From contig NZ_RXFT01000005.1 of assembly GCF_003952165.1 (NCBI RefSeq), positions 62,001-126,000 of the forward strand: a stretch of DNA of 64,000 bases. Reading direction: 5' to 3'. The stretch is from Variovorax guangxiensis. Lineage in GTDB: Bacteria > Pseudomonadota > Gammaproteobacteria > Burkholderiales > Burkholderiaceae_C. Made by a program: the position numbers and the translations under genes. Within the stretch, counting starts at the first letter, position 1. Every line of letters starts with the position of its first letter. The notes below the pieces were generated by a model. That model made no database searches and was not told the DNA's origin. It saw only the letters and a program-made list of their open reading frames with translations. Of the stretch, positions 17,224-26,203 are shown piece after piece.

Positions 17224-18536
17224 GGCTCGGGCTGGGCGGGACTCCCGCTGCCCGCTTCCGGCGCTGGTTCCGGCTCGATGTCGCCGGCCACCACCATCGA
17301 GGGCGCATCGCCCGGCCGCTGCTGCGTGACCACGCGGTGGATGAACTGCAGCTTGCCCACCGCCGCGCGCGGCAGCACGAAGGGGTAGTAGTCGGGCTGC
17401 CCCATGCTGCGCGACAGCTCGTTGAGCACGTTGGTGAGCAGCACCCAGCCGTTGATGAAGTCGAGGAACCTGCCGGCGTCGGGGTCGTCGGGCTGCCACA
17501 GGTCGGCAGGCGTGAAGAGGTCGCTCGCGAGCTCGACGTTGGTCGCGTCGACGCCGAAGCTCATCGCGGTGTCGGCCGTGTCGGCCATGTGCAGGTAGTG
17601 AGCCCAGGTCTCGGCCCAGTCCTCCCATGGGTGGGTGCTGGCGTAGCTGCTCACGAAGCGGTCGGCCCAGTCGGGCGGCGGGCCCTGCTCGTAGTGCGTC
17701 TGCAGCGCGGCGGCGTAGTCGGCGCGCTCGTCGCCGAAGAGGGCGCGGAAGTCGTCGATCCACTGCGTGGGCTGTACCAGCAGGTCCCAGTAGTAGTGGC
17801 CGATCTCGTGGCGGAAGTGGCCCAGCAGGGTGCGGTAGGGCTCGCGCATCTCGGCGCGGATGCGCTCGCGCACGGCGTCCTCGGCCTCCTCGGCGTTGAG
17901 GGTGATCACGCCGTGCTGGTGGCCGGTCATCACGTGCGGGCCGCCCGGCGTGTTGCTGAGGAAGTCGAAGGCCAGCCCGTGCTCGGGATCGGCGTGGCGG
18001 CTCACCACCGGCAGGCCCAGCGCGAGCAGTTGCGAGAGCAGCCGGCGCTTGGCGGTCTCGAGCTTGCGCCAGAGTTCGCCGTTGCCTTCCACCGAGAGAT
18101 CGGGAATGGTGCGCGTGACGCTGCAGGCCAGGCAGTAGCCGGGCGCGAGGCCATGCGTGTCGGGCGGCGGCTGCTCGCCTTCACGCGCGGCGGGCACCAT
18201 CCAGTTGCAGCCGGCCGGCGTCATGAAGTTCACGCAGCGGCTGTAGGTCTTGCCGTGCGGATCGCCGAACACGGTGAAGGTGTCGGGCTGCACGCCCGCG
18301 CCTTCCGCGGGCGCGAGCGGCATCACGCCGAGCCGCTCGATCACGTAGCCCAGCGGCGTGTGGCATGCCAGGCATTCGCTGTTGCGCAGGAACACGGGGC
18401 GCTCGCACTGGCAGCGGTAGGCGCGGCTGACGGTGGGCGCGGCCAACTCGGCGGCGAGGGTGGGCGCGCCTTCCCCTTGCGCTTCGCCGGAGGCAACCGG
18501 CTGGGCGTTGGCTTGATCGTCGGATGGAGCATTCAT
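17208..18536 (-). CDS. Zinc-ribbon, putative zinc-binding metallopeptidase
   Basis: This 442-residue protein has an N-terminal zinc ribbon (CQC at 42-44, CLAC at 55-58) and a second CLAC at 135-138. The gluzincin motif HEIGHYYWD at 243-247 onward has the two histidines and the glutamate expected in HExxH peptidases. A downstream ETWAHYLHMADTADT element fits the third zinc ligand region. The start is taken at 18536; an upstream in-frame extension to 18683 lies in the divergent promoter area. Substrate is unknown. The gene ends within the CWC gene on the opposite strand. Confidence 0.85.
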   Translation of the reverse strand: MNAPSDDQANAQPVASGEAQGEGAPTLAAELAAPTVSRAYRCQCERPVFLRNSECLACHTPLGYVIERLGVMPLAPAEGAGVQPDTFTVFGDPHGKTYSRCVNFMTPAGCNWMVPAAREGEQPPPDTHGLAPGYCLACSVTRTIPDLSVEGNGELWRKLETAKRRLLSQLLALGLPVVSRHADPEHGLAFDFLSNTPGGPHVMTGHQHGVITLNAEEAEDAVRERIRAEMREPYRTLLGHFRHEIGHYYWDLLVQPTQWIDDFRALFGDERADYAAALQTHYEQGPPPDWADRFVSSYASTHPWEDWAETWAHYLHMADTADTAMSFGVDATNVELASDLFTPADLWQPDDPDAGRFLDFINGWVLLTNVLNELSRSMGQPDYYPFVLPRAAVGKLQFIHRVVTQQRPGDAPSMVVAGDIEPEPAPEAGSGSPAQPEPQASS

Positions 18537-18670
18537 GCGGCAGTTGTCTTGATTGATCTTCCTGACGCGGAAGGGACAGCGGGTGCATTTTGCGGTCGCC
18601 CCTTTCATTTGCCGCCGCGCAAAGCCCGATATGCTTGTAGGACGACGGACCCGAGACATTCCGCCGCCCC

Positions 18671-20158
18671 ATGACCTCCCCACCGCCCCAAGAAGCCGCG
18701 AGCACGCCGGCCCCGCCCTCCATCGGCACGATGCGCCAGCGCTACGGCGAACGCTACCGCTGGTACCTGCTGCTGTCGGTGATGGTGGGGACGATGGCGT
18801 CGATCATGTCCTCGACCATCGTGAACGTGGCCATCCCCGGCATGAGCCACCACTTCTCGCTCGGACAGGAGCGCGCGCAATGGGTGAGCTCGGGCTTCAT
18901 GGTGGCGATGACGGTGTCGATGCTCACCACGCCGTGGCTGCTGTCGCGCTACGGCTACCGCCGCACCTACGTGGGCACGATGCTCCTGCTGCTGATCGGC
19001 GGCATCGTGGGCGGTGTGGCCAACGACTTCTCGCTGGTGCTGTTCGCGCGCGTGGCCGAGGGGCTGGCCGCGGGCGTGGTTCAGCCCATTCCGGCCATCA
19101 TCATCCTGCGCGCCTTCGAGCCGCACGAGCAGGGGCGCGCCAGCGGCATCTTCGGCATGGGCGTGGTGCTGGCGCCGGCCATCGGGCCGAGCATCGGCGG
19201 CGTGCTGGTTGACCTGTTCGGCTGGCGCTCGATCTTCTTCATGGTGGTGCCGTTCTGCCTCGCGTCGCTGTGGCTGGCCTACAAGTTCGTGCCCAAGACC
19301 GCGCCCGGCGGCGTGGCGGCTGCGCGCGGCGACGGGCTGGACGCACGCGGACTGGCGCTGGGCACGGTCGGCACGCTGTGCCTGCTCAACGGCCTGGTGG
19401 CGCTGCGCGGCGATTCACCGCTGCAGGCGGCGCTGCTGCTGGCGGGCGCGCTGGCCTCGTTCGGCGTCTTCGTGTGGTGGCAGCGGCGCCTCGCGGCCTC
19501 GGGCGGCACGCCGCTGATGAACCTGGCGCTCTTCCGCTACCGGCAGTTCGCGATGGGCAGCGTGGTCGCATTCATCTACGGCACGGCGCTCTTCGGCTCG
19601 ACCTACCTGCTGCCGGTGTACATGCAGGTGGGGCTGCATCTCTCCGCTTCCCACGTGGGCACCATCCTGCTGCCGGCGGGCATCGTGCTGGCGCTCACCA
19701 TCGCGGGCGTGGGCCGGCTGGCCGACAAGCATCCGACCTGGGTGCTGGTGACCATCGGCCTCGCGCTGCTGGCAGCCTCGTTCGCGCTGATGATGGTGCT
19801 GCGGCTGGACAGCGCGCTGTGGCTGCTGGTGGCCTTCGCGATCATCGGGCGCATCGGGCTGGGCTTCATCCTGCCCTCGCTCAACCTCGGCTCGATGCGG
19901 CCGCTGGCCAAGCCGCTGATCCCGCAGGGCGCGAGCGCCATCAACTTCGTGCGCATGCTCGGCGGCGCGGCCGGCGTGAGCCTGTGCGCCATCGTGCTGG
20001 AGTGGCGGCTCGCGGCGCACGGCGATTCGCTGGCCAACCCGATGACCAGCCCGGCGCGGCTCGCCGCCTTCGACGAGGTGTTCGCGATGCTCGCCGGCCT
20101 TTGCGCGCTGGCCATCTGCGCGGCGTGGCAGTTGCGCCGTCCGCCACAGTCAGGGTAA
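18671..20158 (+). CDS. DHA2-family MFS transporter
   Basis: This 495-residue integral membrane protein has about fourteen hydrophobic helices, as in the DHA2 (drug:H+ antiporter, 14-TM) group. Motif A in the loop after helix 2 reads LLSRYGYRRTYVG. The antiporter motif C region contains GMGVVLAPAIGPSIGGVL near residue 160. It probably exports a drug-like or lipophilic compound. It is divergent from the zinc-peptidase gene. No HlyD-type adaptor is next to it. A regulator is not adjacent either. Confidence 0.9.
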   Translation: MTSPPPQEAASTPAPPSIGTMRQRYGERYRWYLLLSVMVGTMASIMSSTIVNVAIPGMSHHFSLGQERAQWVSSGFMVAMTVSMLTTPWLLSRYGYRRTYVGTMLLLLIGGIVGGVANDFSLVLFARVAEGLAAGVVQPIPAIIILRAFEPHEQGRASGIFGMGVVLAPAIGPSIGGVLVDLFGWRSIFFMVVPFCLASLWLAYKFVPKTAPGGVAAARGDGLDARGLALGTVGTLCLLNGLVALRGDSPLQAALLLAGALASFGVFVWWQRRLAASGGTPLMNLALFRYRQFAMGSVVAFIYGTALFGSTYLLPVYMQVGLHLSASHVGTILLPAGIVLALTIAGVGRLADKHPTWVLVTIGLALLAASFALMMVLRLDSALWLLVAFAIIGRIGLGFILPSLNLGSMRPLAKPLIPQGASAINFVRMLGGAAGVSLCAIVLEWRLAAHGDSLANPMTSPARLAAFDEVFAMLAGLCALAICAAWQLRRPPQSG

Positions 20159-20177
20159 GCACCGAGTAATACGAAAG

Positions 20178-20227
20178 GACCCATCGTCTCTAATTGTGAG
20201 AATTTGTTAAATCAGTTGGGATGGGTC
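20178..20227 (+). promoter_or_regulatory. Inverted repeat overlapping the ribosome-binding region of the binding-protein gene
   Basis: Perfect 8-bp arms GACCCATC (20178-20185) and GATGGGTC (20220-20227) enclose a 34-base AT-rich loop. The right arm lies 4 bases before the ATG at 20232 and includes the only GGG-rich ribosome-binding sequence there. In RNA, pairing would hide that site. It may instead be a protein operator. Confidence 0.35.
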
Positions 20228-20231
20228 TTAC

Positions 20232-21371
20232 ATGCAACGCAGAAGTTTTATCGCATCGACGGCCGTGGCCGCCGCCGGGCTCGCTCGGCTCTCCTGCGCG
20301 CAAGCCGCCGAAACGGGGGTGAGCGACAGCGAAGTCGTGCTCGGCAGTTCGGCTGTCCTGAGCGGTCCGCTCGGATCGCAGATCAAGGTCGTGCACAACG
20401 GTGCCGCGCTGGCGTTCGATGCCGTCAACGAACAGGGCGGCGTGAACGGGCGCAAGATCAAGATGGTGGCGCTGGACGACGAGCTGAAGCCCGAGAAGGC
20501 GCTGGAGAACTACACCAAGCTGCTGAACGACCATCGCGTGTTCGCCTTCTTCGGCTGCGTGGGCTCGGGCACCACGGCCGCCGCGGCGAAGCTGCTGCAG
20601 CAGAGCGGCGCGCCCAGCGTGGGCGGCTACGGGGTGGGCGACAGCGCGCGCGAACGCGTCGCGGGCTCGGCCTACTTCGTGCGCGCCAGCAACGCCCGTG
20701 AAGCGCAGGCCCTGGTCGAGCACCTGGCGACCATCGGCGTGAACAAGATCGCGATCGTCCACCTCGACAACCCCGGCGGCGCCGAGGCGGTCAAGCTGAT
20801 CGAGGCGGCCATGGTCCCGCACAAGCTGGTGCCGACTGCCAAGGTGGTCGCCAAGGGCGACGGCTCCGACGCCGCCGCCGCCGGCAAGGCGCTGGCCGAC
20901 AGCCAATCGCAGGCCATCCTGATGTACCTGGCCGGCACCGTGGCCGGCGAGGTGATCAAGGCCACCTACGCCGCCGGCAGCAAGCCGATGTTCTACGGCA
21001 TGTCGATCGTGCCGGGCGAAGTCACGGCCAAGGTGGTGGCCCTGCAGGCAGGCGGCCTCGCGATCTCGCAAGTCATGCCCTATCCCTGGGGCGAAGTGGA
21101 GACCGTGACGCGCGACTATCGCCGGCTGGCGGAGCGGGCACAGGTGCCGGTGGGTTACGGCAGCTTCGAGGGCTACCTGAACGGGCTGGTGATGATCGAG
21201 GCGCTCAAGCGCACCGGCCGCGACCTGACGCGCGCGCGCCTGCATGCGACGCTGCGCGCGCTCAAGTTCCGCCTGGCCGGCATGGACATCGATTTCTCGA
21301 CCGGCAACACCACCGGCTCGCGCTTCATCGAAATGGTGCGCGTCACGCCCGAGGGCCGCTTCGTGCGCTGA
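20232..21371 (+). CDS. Branched-chain amino-acid-type ABC transporter substrate-binding protein
   Basis: This 379-residue periplasmic protein has a Tat-like signal (QRRSFIAST, twin Arg at 3-4, cleavage near AQAAE). It then has the Leu/Ile/Val-binding fold: VLGSSAVLSGPLGSQIKVVHNGAALAF opens lobe 1 and LNDHRVFAFFGCVGSGTT continues it. It binds an amino acid or small carboxylate for an ABC importer. No permease or ATPase genes are adjacent, so it is an orphan binding protein. An inverted repeat in the leader may control its translation. Confidence 0.9.
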   Translation: MQRRSFIASTAVAAAGLARLSCAQAAETGVSDSEVVLGSSAVLSGPLGSQIKVVHNGAALAFDAVNEQGGVNGRKIKMVALDDELKPEKALENYTKLLNDHRVFAFFGCVGSGTTAAAAKLLQQSGAPSVGGYGVGDSARERVAGSAYFVRASNAREAQALVEHLATIGVNKIAIVHLDNPGGAEAVKLIEAAMVPHKLVPTAKVVAKGDGSDAAAAGKALADSQSQAILMYLAGTVAGEVIKATYAAGSKPMFYGMSIVPGEVTAKVVALQAGGLAISQVMPYPWGEVETVTRDYRRLAERAQVPVGYGSFEGYLNGLVMIEALKRTGRDLTRARLHATLRALKFRLAGMDIDFSTGNTTGSRFIEMVRVTPEGRFVR

Positions 21372-21423
21372 GCGGCGAGCGGATCCGCCGCACGGCCGGC
21401 CGGCACTCGCGTCTAATAGCGCC

Positions 21424-22191
21424 ATGTGCCAATTGCTAGGAATGAACTGCAACACGCCGACCGACGTGACCTTCAGCTTCACGGGGTTCGCGCAGCGCGG
21501 CGGCCGCACCGACCACCATGCCGACGGCTGGGGCATCGCATTCTTCGAGGATCGCGGGCTGCGGCACTTCGTCGACCACCAGCCGGCCTGCGAATCGCCG
21601 GTGGCAGATTTGATCCGGCGCTACCCCATCCAGAGCCGCAACGTCATCGCGCACATCCGCAAGGCGACGCAGGGCGAGGTCAACCTGCAGAACTGCCACC
21701 CCTTCGTGCGCGAGCTGTGGGGGCGCTACTGGGTGTTCGCCCACAACGGCGACCTGAAGGAGTTCCGCCCGCGCCTGCACGGCAACTTCCACCCTGTGGG
21801 CAACACCGACAGCGAGCACGCCTTCTGCTGGATCATGCAGGAGCTGGCCAAGTCGCACGCGGGCGTGCCGAGCATCGAGGAGCTCACGCTCACGCTGCGC
21901 GAGTTGGCCCCGCAGCTGGCGAGCCACGGCACCTTCAACTTCATGCTGTCCAACGGGCAGGCGCTGTGGGCACACGCCTCGACCAACCTCTGGTACGTGG
22001 AGCGCCGCCATCCCTTCGTGACGGCGCAGTTGTCGGACGAAGACCTGGAGATCGACTTCGCACAACACACCACGCCCAACGACCGCGTGGCCGTGGTCGT
22101 GACCTCGCCGCTGACCACCAACGAGACATGGACACAGTTCGCGCCGGGCGAGCTGCAGGTGTTCGTGGACGGGCAGCGCGTCGGAAACTGA
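21424..22191 (+). CDS. Class II glutamine amidotransferase domain protein (YafJ-like)
   Basis: This 255-residue protein starts MCQLLGMNC, so removal of Met1 exposes the catalytic Cys2 of Ntn-type glutaminases. The fold continues with GRTDHHADGWGIAFFED and WVFAHNGDLK, matching the YafJ/class II amidotransferase domain. It would release ammonia from glutamine, but a synthase partner is not present and the true acceptor is unknown. The start at 21424 is the only one that exposes the cysteine. A longer frame from 21244 is antisense or overlaps the previous gene. Confidence 0.9.
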   Translation: MCQLLGMNCNTPTDVTFSFTGFAQRGGRTDHHADGWGIAFFEDRGLRHFVDHQPACESPVADLIRRYPIQSRNVIAHIRKATQGEVNLQNCHPFVRELWGRYWVFAHNGDLKEFRPRLHGNFHPVGNTDSEHAFCWIMQELAKSHAGVPSIEELTLTLRELAPQLASHGTFNFMLSNGQALWAHASTNLWYVERRHPFVTAQLSDEDLEIDFAQHTTPNDRVAVVVTSPLTTNETWTQFAPGELQVFVDGQRVGN

Positions 22192-22266
22192 GGCGAGTCA
22201 GTCTTTCGACTGACACTTTTTCGCAACATTGCAAGAAAGTATCGACGGGTGGGCGCATACGAGTAA

Positions 22267-22286
22267 ACAATAACGGTTCTCATTTG
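22267..22286. promoter_or_regulatory. Candidate Fur box upstream of TonB-dependent receptor
   Basis: The stretch around AATAACGGTTCTCATTT resembles the AATGAGAAnnnTTATT form of Fur sites when read on the other strand. It lies about 15-35 bp before the receptor ATG at 22302, where repressor binding would block transcription. Assignment rests on pattern only. Confidence 0.55.
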
Positions 22287-22301
22287 CAAATTGAACCGTT
22301 C

Positions 22302-24518
22302 ATGCCCGCTTCCTTCTTCCATCTCCGGCCGACCGTGGTCGCAACGCTGCTTGCGCTGAATGCCGCGGTAGCTCTGGCCCAGACCACCGCAACGCAGCCG
22401 GCGGCTGCGGTGGTTTCGAGCGGCGGCACGCTGTCCACCGTGACCGTCGAAGCCAGCGCCGACGCCTCGGCCGAGGGCCTGACCAAACCCTACGCCGGCG
22501 GACAGGTGTCGCGCGGCGGCCGGGTCGGCATCCTGGGCAACCAGGACATGATGAGCACGCCGTTTTCCAGCACCAACTACACCAACGAGCTGATCCAGGA
22601 CCAGCAGGCCAAGAGCGTGGCCGACGTGCTGCTCAACGATCCGTCGGTGCGCCAGGCTCGCGGCTTCGGCAACTTCCAGGAGCTGTACGTGGTGCGCGGC
22701 TTCCCCGTGTACTCCGACGACGTCGCCTACAACGGCCTGTACGGCATGCTGCCGCGCCAGTACATCGCTTCGGAATTCTTCGAGCGCGTGGAAGTCTTCC
22801 GCGGCGCCAACACCTTCCTGAACGGCGCAGCGCCCGGCGGCAGCGGCATCGGCGGTGCGATCAACCTGCTGCCCAAGCGCGCGCCCAACGAGCCGCTCAC
22901 CCGCGTCGGCTTCGGCGTGCAGACCGGCGGCCAGGGCTACGTCAACCTCGACCTGGCGCGCCGCTTCGGCCCCGGCGACAGCCTGGGCGTGCGCGTGAAC
23001 GCGGTGCGCCGCGAAGGCGGCACCGGCGTGAAGAACGAGAGCCAGCAGCTCAGCGCCTTCAACGTCGGCCTCGACTGGCACAACCGCAACGTGCGCCTGT
23101 CGGCCGACTTCGGCTATCAAGACTACGACCTGAAAGACGGACGCCCGAGCCTGACGCCCTCGTCGACGCTGCCGATCCCGCGCGCGCCCGACGCCCGCAC
23201 CAACTTCGCCCAGCCCTGGACCTATTCGAAGGAAAAGGACAAGTTCGCCACCTTCCGCGGCGAGGTCGACATCACCGACAACATCACGGCCTGGGCCGCC
23301 GGCGGCGTGCGCCGCAGCGACGAGGACAACGTGCTGTCGAACCCCACGCTCGCCGACGCCTTCGGCAACACCAGCAACACCCGCTTCAGCAACACCCGCA
23401 AGGACCGCATCGGCACCGCCGAGATCGGCGTGCGCGGCAACTTCGCGACCGGCCCGGTGAAGCACGCCGTGGTGGTGTCGGCGGCCAAGTACAGCAACGA
23501 CCGCGACAACGCCTACACGATCTCGCGCGGCACCATCCGCAACAACATCTACGCGCCGTACGCGTCGCCGTACCCCGTCGCCAATTCCTTCACCGGCAAC
23601 ACGCTGGAAGACCCGCGCCTGACCGACAAGATAGACACGTCGAGCGTGGCCATTGCCGACACCATGGCGTTCATGGACGACCGCCTGCTCGTCACGCTCG
23701 GCGCGCGCCGCCAGACCATCGAGCAGACCAGCTACGCCTACACCACGCTCAAGCAGTCGAGCACCTACGACAAGAGCAAGACCACGCCGGTAGCCGGCGT
23801 CGTGTTCAAGATCACGCCGACCGTCTCGGCCTACGCCAACTACATCGAAGGCCTCGTCAAGGGCAACGTGGCACCGGGTACGGTCAACGGCCTGCCCGTC
23901 ACCAATGCGGGCGAGATCTTCGCGCCCTATCAGGCCAAGCAGAAGGAGATCGGCGTCAAGTACGACGGCGGCACGCTGGGCGCGAGCGCGGCGTTCTTCA
24001 CCACCGACCAGCCCACCTACTATTACGCGGGCCAGACCTACGGCCTCTACGGCAAGCAGCGCAACCAAGGGCTGGAGTTGTCGGTGTTCGGCCAGCCCGC
24101 CAAGGGCCTGCGCCTGCTCGGCGGCCTGACGCTGCTCGACGCCAAGCAGAAGAACACGCAAGGCGGCGCCACCGATGGCCTCACCGCCATCGGCGTGGCG
24201 AAGCAGCAGGCCAACCTCGGCGCCGAATGGGACGTGCCCGGCGTGCGCAACCTGTCGCTGAACGCCCGCTTGCTCTACACCTCGAAGCAGTACGCCAACG
24301 CCGCCAACACGCAGTCGGTGCCGTCGTGGACGCGCTTCGACGTGGGCGCGCGCTACCTGGTCGACCTGGGCAACGGCCGCCTGCTCACGCTGCGCGCGCG
24401 CATCGACAACCTCTTCAACAAGTCGTACTGGGCCTCGGTGGGCGGCACGCAGGGCAGCAACTACCTGGTGCTGGGTGCGCCGCGCACCTTCGCGGTGAGC
24501 GGCACGATCGACTTCTGA
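22302..24518 (+). CDS. TonB-dependent siderophore receptor
   Basis: This 738-residue outer-membrane protein has a signal peptide (residues 1-26, ending ALAQ). The plug domain includes NELIQDQQAKSVADVLLNDPS and VRGFPVYSDDVAYNGLYG; a 22-strand barrel follows. The C-terminus ends in phenylalanine (GTIDF), as is usual for outer-membrane barrels. The family imports ferric siderophores using TonB energy. The start at 22302 is chosen because upstream frame overlaps the amidotransferase gene. A Fur-like site precedes it, consistent with iron control. The exact siderophore is unknown. No siderophore synthesis genes are nearby. Confidence 0.93.
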   Translation: MPASFFHLRPTVVATLLALNAAVALAQTTATQPAAAVVSSGGTLSTVTVEASADASAEGLTKPYAGGQVSRGGRVGILGNQDMMSTPFSSTNYTNELIQDQQAKSVADVLLNDPSVRQARGFGNFQELYVVRGFPVYSDDVAYNGLYGMLPRQYIASEFFERVEVFRGANTFLNGAAPGGSGIGGAINLLPKRAPNEPLTRVGFGVQTGGQGYVNLDLARRFGPGDSLGVRVNAVRREGGTGVKNESQQLSAFNVGLDWHNRNVRLSADFGYQDYDLKDGRPSLTPSSTLPIPRAPDARTNFAQPWTYSKEKDKFATFRGEVDITDNITAWAAGGVRRSDEDNVLSNPTLADAFGNTSNTRFSNTRKDRIGTAEIGVRGNFATGPVKHAVVVSAAKYSNDRDNAYTISRGTIRNNIYAPYASPYPVANSFTGNTLEDPRLTDKIDTSSVAIADTMAFMDDRLLVTLGARRQTIEQTSYAYTTLKQSSTYDKSKTTPVAGVVFKITPTVSAYANYIEGLVKGNVAPGTVNGLPVTNAGEIFAPYQAKQKEIGVKYDGGTLGASAAFFTTDQPTYYYAGQTYGLYGKQRNQGLELSVFGQPAKGLRLLGGLTLLDAKQKNTQGGATDGLTAIGVAKQQANLGAEWDVPGVRNLSLNARLLYTSKQYANAANTQSVPSWTRFDVGARYLVDLGNGRLLTLRARIDNLFNKSYWASVGGTQGSNYLVLGAPRTFAVSGTIDF

Positions 24519-24536
24519 TTGACCGCCGCGGCGCGC

Positions 24537-25496
24537 TCAGCGGCCCTGCTCGCGCAGGTTCGCCTCGAGCGCGTCGATGAACATCGCCGGCACGTCGAAG
24601 CCGGTCTGCTCGGTGATCTCCTGGAAGCAGGTCGGGCTGGTCACGTTGATCTCGGTGACCGAGTCGCCGATCACGTCGAGCCCGATCAGCAGCAGCCCGC
24701 GCGGCGCCAGCGCGCGGCCCACGGTCTCGGCGATCTCGCGGTTGCGCGGCGTGAGCGGCTGGGCCACGCCCTTGCCGCCGGCCGCCAGGTTGCCGCGCAC
24801 CTCTGTGCCCTGCGGAATGCGCGCCAGCACGAAGGGCGCCGGCTCGCCCGCGATGATGAGGATGCGCTTGTCGCCCTGCGAGATCTCGGGCACGAAGCGC
24901 TGCACCATGATGGTTTCGGCGCCGTCCTTGTTGAGCGTCTCGACGATGGAGCCGAGGTTCAGCGCGTCCTGCTTCACGCGAAAGATGCCCATGCCGCCCA
25001 TGCCGTCGAGCGGCTTGAGGATGATGTCGCCGTGCTCGGCGTGGAAGTCGCGCACGGCTTGCGCGCTGCGCGTCACCAGCGTGGGCGTGGTGAACTGCGG
25101 AAACTCCATGATCGCGAGCTTCTCGGGGTGGTCGCGCAGCGCGCGCGGCTTGTTGATCACCTGGGCGCCCTCGCGTTCGGCCTGCTCCAGCAGGTGCGTG
25201 GCGTAGATGTACTCGGCGTCGAAGGGCGGGTCCTTGCGCATGAGCACGGCGTCGAAATCTTTCAGCGCCTTGGCCTCGGAGATGTCGACGCGGTACCAGT
25301 CCCTCGCGTCGCCGGTCAGCGTGATCTGCTGCACCGTGGCCGTGACCACGCCGCCCGACTTCCATTGGATGTCCTGCGGCAGGCAGGCCGCGATCCGGTA
25401 GCCGCGGCGCTGCGCCTCGCGCATCATCGAGAAGGTCGTGTCCTTGTAGATCTTGAAGTGATCGAGGGGATCGGCGACGAAGAGGATGTTTTTCAT
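24537..25496 (-). CDS. gshB: Glutathione synthetase
   Basis: This 319-residue ATP-grasp enzyme joins gamma-glutamylcysteine and glycine. It starts MKNILFVADPLDHFKIYKD and has the expected RKDPPFDAEYIYATHLLE segment, the nucleotide-binding loop ILKPLDGMGGMGIFRV and the C-terminal INVTSPTCFQEI. Length is typical of bacterial GshB. The start is 25496; an upstream frame to 25667 is leader. gshA lies about 3.7 kb away on the same strand (29192-30523), with kup, a deacetylase and an NTF2-like gene between. Confidence 0.95.
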   Translation of the reverse strand: MKNILFVADPLDHFKIYKDTTFSMMREAQRRGYRIAACLPQDIQWKSGGVVTATVQQITLTGDARDWYRVDISEAKALKDFDAVLMRKDPPFDAEYIYATHLLEQAEREGAQVINKPRALRDHPEKLAIMEFPQFTTPTLVTRSAQAVRDFHAEHGDIILKPLDGMGGMGIFRVKQDALNLGSIVETLNKDGAETIMVQRFVPEISQGDKRILIIAGEPAPFVLARIPQGTEVRGNLAAGGKGVAQPLTPRNREIAETVGRALAPRGLLLIGLDVIGDSVTEINVTSPTCFQEITEQTGFDVPAMFIDALEANLREQGR

Positions 25497-25761
25497 CAGG
25501 CGTTCTTTCTTGCGTTGCCGGGGCGCGGCGGCCATTGGCATGGGTGTCGGGGCGCGATGTTGCCGGAAGCGGCGATGTCCTTGCCGGCGGGGGCTTTTTT
25601 CTCTTCGGCCCACCGCGTCCGGCCTTGTCGCGCAGCGCGCATCCGGGCGATTGTGCCGGGCGCCCAAGGGCGCAGGATGGTCAACAATCTTCGCCCGATA
25701 AAGTCAACCATCCGGCACGGGAATTGCGTGTCTCCACCTCCGACAACTCTCGGAGAACCTC

Positions 25762-26190
25762 GTGGACACATCCATTTCGCAGGGCGGCCCTGCGCTCGAT
25801 CCCGCCGCCGTGGTCGACGAATTCCTTCGTCTGGTGATGATCCCGGACCCGCAGTCGGCCTCGCGCTTCACCGCGCCCGACATCCGCATCCGCTTCACCG
25901 GCAACCGCCCGATGCACGCGCCAGCCGACACCTCGGCCTTCAACGCCCGGCGCTACGCCTGGGTCAAGAAGAAGATCGAGCGCACTGAAACGGTGGCCGG
26001 CGGCACGCCCGAGGAAACGGTGGTCTACAGCCTCGGCACGCTCTACGGTGCGTGGCCCGATGGCACAGCCTTCGAAGACAACCGGTACGTCGACCGCTAC
26101 GTGGTGCGCCACGGCCTGATCGTGCAGATGGACGTCTGGAACGACAGCGCCGAATGGCTGCTGGTGCGCGCCGGGCTCGCCGTGCTGTGA
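25762..26190 (+). CDS. NTF2-like (SnoaL-type) protein
   Basis: This 142-residue protein has an alpha+beta barrel profile typical of NTF2/SnoaL-like proteins, with AAVVDEFLRLVMIPDP at the N-terminus and YVDRYVVRHGLIVQMDVWNDSAEW near the C-terminus. It probably binds a small ligand or catalyses isomerisation. The GTG start at 25762 is preceded by CGGAGA at 25751-25756. It lies 13 bp before the deacetylase gene and probably forms a two-gene unit with it. No catalytic residues can be assigned with confidence. Confidence 0.75.
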   Translation: MDTSISQGGPALDPAAVVDEFLRLVMIPDPQSASRFTAPDIRIRFTGNRPMHAPADTSAFNARRYAWVKKKIERTETVAGGTPEETVVYSLGTLYGAWPDGTAFEDNRYVDRYVVRHGLIVQMDVWNDSAEWLLVRAGLAVL

Positions 26191-26203
26191 TGAGGCCGGC
26201 GGC

